A stretch of 64,000 bases of DNA from Acidovorax sp. T1. GTDB taxonomy: Bacteria > Pseudomonadota > Gammaproteobacteria > Burkholderiales > Burkholderiaceae_C. A program made the translations under genes and the position numbers. Each line of letters begins with the position of its first letter. Position 1 is the stretch's first letter. Location: NCBI RefSeq assembly GCF_002176815.1, contig NZ_CP021650.1, positions 15,175-79,174 on the forward strand. Reading direction: 5' to 3'. Positions 58,643-64,000 of the stretch are shown one piece after another. The notes under the pieces are model-generated. The model saw nothing but the letters and a program-made list of their open reading frames with translations, was not told where the DNA came from and did no database searches.

Positions 58643-60190
58643 TCACCAATTGACGCGCTGGTCTACCTCGTCGGGTTGAGCTGCCAGATCCCAATCCGGC
58701 TCGCCTTGCGCACCATCATCCACCGGCGCGTCGCAGCCCTCCCACAGCGGTGGCCCGCGTGCCGGGGTGATGTGCGGGGGGGCAGACTCCACCCCGATGT
58801 GGTTCAGGATGTGGCGGATTTCGGCGCTGTGGGTGATGAAGGCAATGATGCGCATCTGCCCACCGCACATGGGGCACAGCAGCGGAAATGCCTCGTAGAT
58901 GCGGGCAATCAGCACCGCCCACAAGTAATGCGCCGCTCGCTTCGGGCGTGCTTCAGGTTCGGGTGTGGGTGTGGCCGCGTTGCCCGGCGCCGCCACCCCA
59001 GGTACGCCCGCGCCAGGTTGTGCAGTCTCCACCGTGGCTGGTTGCGACGCAGCAGGCTGAGCCAGCGCCGTTACCGCCGCTCTCAGCGGCGAGTTTGGTG
59101 CCAGCACACCAAAGTAGCGGTGCCGGTGGGTGCGTGGCGGTGGCACCAGCGCGGCGATGCGGTCGATCAGTTCCAGCGGTGTGAGGTGCAGCTCATCTGC
59201 CTTGGCACCACGCTTGTCACTGGTGGGCTCGCTGCGCTGTTTGGCACAGCGGTACACCAGTTTGCTTCCCTCTTTGCGTAGGCGCTCCATGGAAAACGGT
59301 GGACGCGCGCAATAGCGCAGCAGCCGCTCCAGCGCAGCGCGGTCGTGGGCTTCGATGCAGACACCGGCGTCCACCGAGAAGCCGCTGTGTTTGTAGCCCA
59401 GCATGTCTTTGGCGTCACAGTTCTCCAGCAGGCCCCGAGCAACGAAGGCGCGCAGGATGCGTTTTTGCAGTGTGGTCTGCACTGGGGCCACGGTAGCCGC
59501 ATCGATGCCGGTGGCCGCGTGAAAGATGACACCCGGCGATGAGATTCGAGGGGTCGCATCAGCATCGCCCTCGCCCTCCACTTCCTCAAACACCCCGTCC
59601 ACCACACAAACGTGGAAGTGGACGTGTTCATTGAGGCTGGAGCCGAATCGGTGAATGAAGGCGATGGCACCGATGTGCAGGCCTGCCTTGTCCATATGGG
59701 CCGCACCGGGGCTGTGGGTCTGCAGAGTTTGTGCGATCACCCGCAGAAAGATGCGCAGCACCATGCTCAGCACCGCTCCGTCGCGCTGCATGAAGTAACG
59801 AAGCCGCTTGGGAACCGACAGCACCCACTGGCGCACCGGCAGGCGGGGGAATACGTGATCGTTCAGGTGCGCTGCTGTCTCCACCATGCGCCGGGTGGTG
59901 CACGAGGGGCAGACTCCCCGGCCTTTGCAGGAGAAAGCGACGAAGTAGTCGTGCCCACAGTCGCCGCAGCGAGCGCGGGCAAAGCCATGGGCAAAGATGC
60001 CGCACTCAAGATACTTGGCAAACGCTTTGCGCACGAAGGGCTTGGGGGTGTGGTGGTCGCCCTGGCCGTCGAACTGACCCGCGCTGGCCAACTCTAGCCA
60101 GGTCTCGTAGTGCTCGGCTACCGTTTGGTAGAGCAGCGTGCGTTCGGGGTGGCGTGGGTTGTAGAGCTTGGGCTTGGAAGTGGCTGACAT
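58643..60190 (-). CDS. IS91-family rolling-circle transposase (full length)
   Basis: The protein has 515 aa from ATG 60190 (MSATSKPKLYNPRHPERTLLYQ). A zinc ribbon (C75, C78, C88, C94, C97) is followed by the Y2_Tnp domain with HUH-type motif EHVHFHVCVVDG (His189/191/193). A C-terminal region includes LLCPMCGGQMRIIAFI. A 57-bp longer in-frame start would cross the LexA-like box. It is the likely source of activity for the truncated copies. Confidence 0.93.
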   Translation of the reverse strand: MSATSKPKLYNPRHPERTLLYQTVAEHYETWLELASAGQFDGQGDHHTPKPFVRKAFAKYLECGIFAHGFARARCGDCGHDYFVAFSCKGRGVCPSCTTRRMVETAAHLNDHVFPRLPVRQWVLSVPKRLRYFMQRDGAVLSMVLRIFLRVIAQTLQTHSPGAAHMDKAGLHIGAIAFIHRFGSSLNEHVHFHVCVVDGVFEEVEGEGDADATPRISSPGVIFHAATGIDAATVAPVQTTLQKRILRAFVARGLLENCDAKDMLGYKHSGFSVDAGVCIEAHDRAALERLLRYCARPPFSMERLRKEGSKLVYRCAKQRSEPTSDKRGAKADELHLTPLELIDRIAALVPPPRTHRHRYFGVLAPNSPLRAAVTALAQPAASQPATVETAQPGAGVPGVAAPGNAATPTPEPEARPKRAAHYLWAVLIARIYEAFPLLCPMCGGQMRIIAFITHSAEIRHILNHIGVESAPPHITPARGPPLWEGCDAPVDDGAQGEPDWDLAAQPDEVDQRVNW

Positions 60191-60193
60191 GAA

Positions 60194-60213
60194 TACTGTA
60201 CAAATGCACAGTA
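60194..60213. promoter_or_regulatory. LexA (SOS) box upstream of the copy 3 transposase
   Basis: TACTGTACAAATGCACAGTA is a 20-bp palindrome with perfect CTGT-N8-ACAG and TACTGT/ACAGTA arms, 3 bp upstream of the transposase ATG. It matches the proteobacterial LexA consensus. Confidence 0.7.
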
Positions 60214-60242
60214 TTCTGCGGCGATTGTTTGGGTACGCAAAG

Positions 60243-60278
60243 CACAAGGCCCGAACCGTCGCCAGTTCGGGCCTTGTC
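60243..60278. terminator. Terminator hairpin after the lpd fragment
   Basis: A 13-bp inverted repeat (ACAAGGCCCGAAC / GTTCGGGCCTTGT) lies 20 bp past the lpd stop on the minus strand. There is no strong T-run. Confidence 0.6.
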
Positions 60279-60298
60279 AGGGTAGCTTGGCTGCGGAC

Positions 60299-60892
60299 TT
60301 ACTTGCGCGCAGGCGGCACATCCGTGCAGCTGCCATGCGCCACTTCCGCCGCCATGCCGATGCTCTCGCCCAGCGTCGGATGCGGGTGGATGGTCTTGCC
60401 GATGTCGACAGCGTCCGCACCCATCTCGATGGCCAGGGCGATCTCGCCGATCATGTCGCCCGCATGCGTGCCGACCATGCCGCCGCCCAGGATCTTGCCG
60501 TGGCCCCGGCCAGCATGGCCGTCTCCTGATCCTGCTTCGGGGCTGTCGTCGAACAGCAGCTTGGTGACGCCTTCGTCGCGGCCGTTGGCAATGGCGCGGC
60601 CCGAGGCCGCCCAGGGGAACAGGCCCTTCTTGACCTTGATGCCCTGCTGCTTGGCCTGGTCTTCGGTCAGGCCCACCCAGGCCACTTCGGGGTCGGTGTA
60701 GGCCACGCTGGGGATCACGCGGGCGTTGAAGGCGGCGCTGGCCAGTTCCTTGTTGCCCTGCAATTCGCCGGCGATCACTTCCGCCGCCACATGCGCCTCG
60801 TGCACCGCCTTGTGCGCCAGCATGGGCTGGCCCACGATGTCGCCGATGGCGAAGATGTGCGGCACATTGGTGCGCATCTGGATGTCCACGTT
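60299..60892 (-). pseudogene. lpd: Dihydrolipoamide dehydrogenase, C-terminal fragment
   Basis: About 198 codons are open from the IS1071 border. Family motifs are PHIFAIGDIVGQPMLAHKAVHEA, IPSVAYTDPEVAWVGLTEDQAK and the C-terminal HPHPTLGESIGMAAEVAHGSCTD, whose HPHPT carries the catalytic His. The FAD and NAD domains are missing. An unusual Gly-rich stretch (EAGSGDGHAGRGHGK) interrupts the normally short EAHGHGK segment, suggesting a small in-frame insertion. Confidence 0.88.
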
Positions 60893-63800
60893 GGGGTCTC
60901 CTCGTTTTCAGTGCAATAAGTGACGGTACGAAAAGCTAGCACTGGCGCGGAGGTGGTGTTGGTAGATCGTTGATTTCATTGACTTTCCTGTTCACTTTCA
61001 AATCTGCGATTCGTGGCGTCAAACCGTGGTCGGTTTCATCCATTGGTGCCAGTTATCGATGCATTTGGCCGCGAAGGCAGGATTTGGTCAGCATAGCGGT
61101 CAACCGGGAAGCGAAACACACCCCGCAAGTTGATGCTCTCCAGCCTGGTGGGCGCAATCTTCCCGATCAGTTCCGGTGGAATGACCTGGCGGCGGTTCGA
61201 CCAGCGATCCAGGACCGCCTGCATCTGTGAGGTATTCCACGCCATCACGATGTTGGCCATCAGGCTCAACGCATCGGCCACAGCCTGCATTTCATCGACA
61301 CGTTTGGCCTGCGCCGGGCTGATCCGGCCGGTATAAATGGCGCGCTTGAGGGCGTTAACAGCCTCGCCCCGATTGAGCACCCGGCGCAACTCGTTCCTGA
61401 AAGCGTCCTTGACAAAGTAGTCAGCCAAAAACGCCGTACGCAGCAACCGCCCCAATTGCACGCCAGCCTCATAGATTGGATCGCCCTGGGCGGCAGAACC
61501 GAACCGCGCAAGAGCTGCCACCGCACTGGCATGTCCGCTCATGACCGAGGCTGCCAGGTGCACCAGACTATCCCAATGCTTTTCGATCAAAGCGACGTCG
61601 ACATTGGCTTCGCACACCGCAGCGATTTCTGCGGGCACTTTGGTGCCGCGTGGCACAAAGAGGTGGCGCTGTTTGAGTTCCTTCAACCGCGGGCAAAGAT
61701 CAAAACCAAGCAAACGGGCATGTGACATGGCAAAGTCGGTGTAGCCATGGGTATCCACAGCAAGCTGGCTGGTCTCCAGCTTTTCTTGGCGGATGACACC
61801 TTCAATGGCCACGCTCGCCTGGCGCTCATTGAGCACAAAGGGCTGCGCATGGAAGATGCCCCACCGGTCTTTTACATGGGAGTAGATTCCAATGGAAGGT
61901 GTGTTGCGCCGAGGATCAAGCCGGGCTTGCCACACCCGTTTGGTGGTCTCCATGCTCATCATGTCAGAAGATGCCAAATCGGACCGCCCCCAGGTGGCGG
62001 CAATCGGGTGTCGCTGCATGAATTCCAGCACAGCCTGGCAGGCCTGGCTCAGACGCCGTTCGTCCCGCGCCCAGCGCATGGCCTGGCGAATGCTGGTGGC
62101 AGACAATTGCGGAATCATGCGCGCGCATTCGACCGCAGTCAGACTGGTGCCGTGGGCCATGATGCCGGCATAGACCATCAGCAGCTCGTCGGTAGAGCGC
62201 GGCTCACGTCCGAGCATGATCCAGCTAAAGCGCACCTGGGCGTCAACGGCCAGAATCACTTCCGGCAATTGAACCTCACCGATGCGGTGATCCAAAGCCG
62301 CGCGCAGCTTGGTCACTTCTGGGTCTTCGTCCTCTGCGGGCAATGGCGACAAATGGAGTTCATCATCCACGCGCAGTACGCCACTGCGGGCTGCAGCGGC
62401 CACCGCATCGACACCGGCAGTTACTCTGGCCAGCAAAGGCTTCAAGAAAGTGGCAGCCTTGCTGGGTAACGATAGACGGGCATAGTGTTTCTTGGACTCT
62501 GCCTGCCAACGCTCGTCCGTGAAGAACAAGCGCGCACGACCCCGAAAGCTCAGGCTGTGCTCAATCCAGACCGAGCCATTGCGCACCGCGCGGCGCAGGG
62601 CAAACAGGGTGGCCACCTCCAACGCCTGAAACGCCCGTTCCCGGTCTGGGCTGGAGATCGAAACCTGCCAGATCATTCCCAGACTTGGTGCCACCACTTC
62701 AACTGGCAGCTTTCTGGATCCTTTGAGATATAAAGCTTGCAGCTTGGCAAGGTACTCGATGGCAGGATGCTCGCCGGTGGCCTGCCAGGGCAGCTTTGCA
62801 ATGGCGACGAGCAACGACCGCACGGGGCGAATTCCATCAATCAATCCCTCGCGGACCAGGGAGGCCCTGCTCGGTGGTTTGCGTTTCTGGGTTTCGGTGA
62901 TCAAGGCTTCAAGACGGGCACGCAACTCAGCATCTGGCACCGCACCTTGCGCGCTCAAGGCAACAAGTTCGCCGAGCAGCGTTTTGTACATTGCGGCCCA
63001 ATTGACGGTAGCGGGGACATCGGCGGCAGCCTGACGCCACAGATCGGCGATCCGGCGCTGCACCATAAGGATCAACTGGTCTGTGGTGGTGAACAGGCAA
63101 TACCGAAGAAAGCATGCGACCTCCACGGTGCGCGCTGGCTCTTTGATCTTGGCTCCGGCTGAGGGCGGCCTGGAGACAAGTCGGCGCGCGTAGCGGCGCA
63201 AGATGAGATCGGGGATGTCTGCCAGGTGCTTATGAACGTCCAGCGTGTAAAGCAGGTCGATGCGCTCCAGTACCTCGCTGATTTGGCGGGTTGAGTGTTT
63301 CGCCGGTGCAGCCCATAGCCAACTCTGCTGGGTTTGTCCATCTGGGCGCAGCTCTGAAACTGAGGCTCGCCAGCGATCAAGTGTTGCTGGATCAACGCTG
63401 GCGGCGATGGCGGTGCCTGTTTCAACTTCAAGCTGGGCAAGTGCCGCCGCAATCAGTGTCCGAATTGCCCGCTCGTGCACGATCACCAGCTTGTTCTTGT
63501 ACAGCCATTGACGCGCCCGCACGAGTAGCTGATCGCGGTCGGCGCAGCGCGCCACTTCGTCGCGCAGTTCACGTACCAGTGAGCGGCGCTGGTGCTCGCT
63601 CATCCACTGGAATCCAAGGACCGTGCAGGCTACTTGTTGGTGATCGAATAGCGTGCGCCCGCGTTCATACATGGCTCTCAGCGAGGCGACTTCTGGTGCT
63701 GCAATGCCAAGCTCGTTGCCAAGGTGGCGCCACAAGGCTACTGGAATTACCCGAAAGGCACCGAGCAAACGCCCACTCATGCGCAGGAAACCAATATGGA

Positions 63801-64000
63801 GCGCCAGACCAAGCTTGTGGGAATCACCTCGGCGTGCATTGATTGCGTCGCGCTCGGCACCATCGAAGGTGAAAAATGCCTTCATCTCGAAGTCGCTGAT
63901 ATCGCGGGGGAGCCCACGCATCCCCAAAAACGTTGTGTGCCAACCCTGCATCGTGAACCTCAAAAGTGGGAGGCCACCATACCCGTTTACAAAGCGAACA
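60893..64000 (-). mobile_element. IS1071 (Tn3-family), running off the right edge
   Basis: The left border GGGGTCTCCTCGTTTTCAGT and the following terminal repeat match IS1071 as I remember it. With the known 3.2-kb length, about 0.1 kb lies beyond the window. It interrupts lpd. IS1071 commonly flanks catabolic gene blocks on IncP-1beta plasmids, so a partner copy may lie outside. Confidence 0.93.
61036..63951 (-). CDS. tnpA: IS1071 transposase TnpA
   Basis: The protein has 971 aa from ATG 63951 (MQGWHTTFLGMRGLPRDISDFEMKA), the usual IS1071 start; an in-frame start 4 codons upstream is rejected. It is a full-length Tn3-family DDE transposase with N-terminal DUF4158 and C-terminal Tnp_Tn3 domains (VDTHGYTDFAMSHARLLGFDLCPRL, NIVMAWNTSQMQAVLDRW). 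IS1071 lacks a resolvase gene. Confidence 0.95.
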   Translation of the reverse strand: MQGWHTTFLGMRGLPRDISDFEMKAFFTFDGAERDAINARRGDSHKLGLALHIGFLRMSGRLLGAFRVIPVALWRHLGNELGIAAPEVASLRAMYERGRTLFDHQQVACTVLGFQWMSEHQRRSLVRELRDEVARCADRDQLLVRARQWLYKNKLVIVHERAIRTLIAAALAQLEVETGTAIAASVDPATLDRWRASVSELRPDGQTQQSWLWAAPAKHSTRQISEVLERIDLLYTLDVHKHLADIPDLILRRYARRLVSRPPSAGAKIKEPARTVEVACFLRYCLFTTTDQLILMVQRRIADLWRQAAADVPATVNWAAMYKTLLGELVALSAQGAVPDAELRARLEALITETQKRKPPSRASLVREGLIDGIRPVRSLLVAIAKLPWQATGEHPAIEYLAKLQALYLKGSRKLPVEVVAPSLGMIWQVSISSPDRERAFQALEVATLFALRRAVRNGSVWIEHSLSFRGRARLFFTDERWQAESKKHYARLSLPSKAATFLKPLLARVTAGVDAVAAAARSGVLRVDDELHLSPLPAEDEDPEVTKLRAALDHRIGEVQLPEVILAVDAQVRFSWIMLGREPRSTDELLMVYAGIMAHGTSLTAVECARMIPQLSATSIRQAMRWARDERRLSQACQAVLEFMQRHPIAATWGRSDLASSDMMSMETTKRVWQARLDPRRNTPSIGIYSHVKDRWGIFHAQPFVLNERQASVAIEGVIRQEKLETSQLAVDTHGYTDFAMSHARLLGFDLCPRLKELKQRHLFVPRGTKVPAEIAAVCEANVDVALIEKHWDSLVHLAASVMSGHASAVAALARFGSAAQGDPIYEAGVQLGRLLRTAFLADYFVKDAFRNELRRVLNRGEAVNALKRAIYTGRISPAQAKRVDEMQAVADALSLMANIVMAWNTSQMQAVLDRWSNRRQVIPPELIGKIAPTRLESINLRGVFRFPVDRYADQILPSRPNASITGTNG

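Larger units (their letters stand above)
58457..60230 (-). mobile_element. IS91/ISCR-like element, copy 3 (most complete)
   Basis: It begins at GGATAGGAAATTCAACCGC next to GAAC, the tetranucleotide expected beside ISCR ori ends. It carries a complete transposase and its promoter region. The ter-side border lies somewhere between 60214 and 60242, before a hairpin that appears to belong to the lpd fragment; the end given is approximate. Confidence 0.85.

Noticed and set aside
1..64000. CRISPR arrays, rRNA or tRNA genes
   Set aside because: No regularly spaced direct repeats with unique spacers and no rRNA or cloverleaf-like sequences were seen. The iterons at oriV are regularly spaced but too short and match TrfA sites.

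Overview
This 64 kb window is part of a broad-host-range IncP-1 conjugative plasmid, most like the IncP-1beta branch, with a large foreign insertion at its trb/tra boundary. The assignment rests on gene order and recognisable proteins: kfrB'-kfrA-korB-incC-korA-kleFEBA-korC-klcBA, an iteron oriV, trfA-ssb, trbA, trbB to trbP, upf30.5, upf31.0 and parA. KorA, KorB and KorC operator palindromes sit in the expected promoters. The insertion points to Burkholderiales (Comamonadaceae-like) hosts, with two inserted segments that look as if they came from elsewhere.

Layout: 1-7.5 kb is the central control, kle and klc region, on the minus strand. 7.57-8.15 kb is a ParDE-type toxin-antitoxin pair. 8.16-9.25 kb is oriV, with ten iterons, DnaA boxes and an AT-rich stretch. 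9.4-11.1 kb is trfA-ssb. 11.2-24.8 kb is trbA and the complete mating-pair-formation operon trbB-P. 24.8-26.7 kb holds upf30.5, a DNA methyltransferase and the ParA resolvase. At 26.9 kb a Tn402-type inverted repeat starts the accessory region, followed by a Tn3-family relic (toxin-antitoxin, res, tnpR) cut by an IS3-family element.

29.9-44.4 kb is a C-P lyase phosphonate-degradation locus: phnCDE transporter, phnGHIJKLMN, accessory enzymes, PhnF repressor and chrA. 44.4-47.9 kb is an IclR / MBL / VOC / FAD-monooxygenase catabolic fragment. From 47.85 to 60.2 kb there are three copies of an IS91/ISCR-like rolling-circle element, all in the same orientation with identical ori-like ends. Each is joined on its transposase 5' side to unrelated chromosomal DNA. 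The first segment (49.4-52.7 kb) looks like Chloroflexota/Thermomicrobia DNA: a truncated peptide-binding lipoprotein gene behind a SAM-I riboswitch, an intact EPSP synthase gene (aroA) and a truncated zinc-binding protein gene. The second (53.8-58.5 kb) carries a probable UGSC selenoprotein gene with an in-frame UGA and a hairpin, an isocitrate-lyase/PEP-mutase-family enzyme, an intact FAD oxidase resembling glyphosate oxidoreductase, and a truncated Bug protein gene. The third borders a lipoamide dehydrogenase fragment and IS1071, which runs off the right edge.

The intact genes of the cargo suggest a working hypothesis. C-P lyase (degrades AMPA and other phosphonates), a GOX-like amine oxidase (could cleave glyphosate to AMPA plus glyoxylate) and an extra EPSP synthase (the glyphosate target) together would make a glyphosate/phosphonate resistance and catabolism plasmid, built by one-ended transposition of the IS91-like element. 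This is inference from gene content. The gene boundaries, riboswitch, UGA/hairpin and element copies are seen directly.
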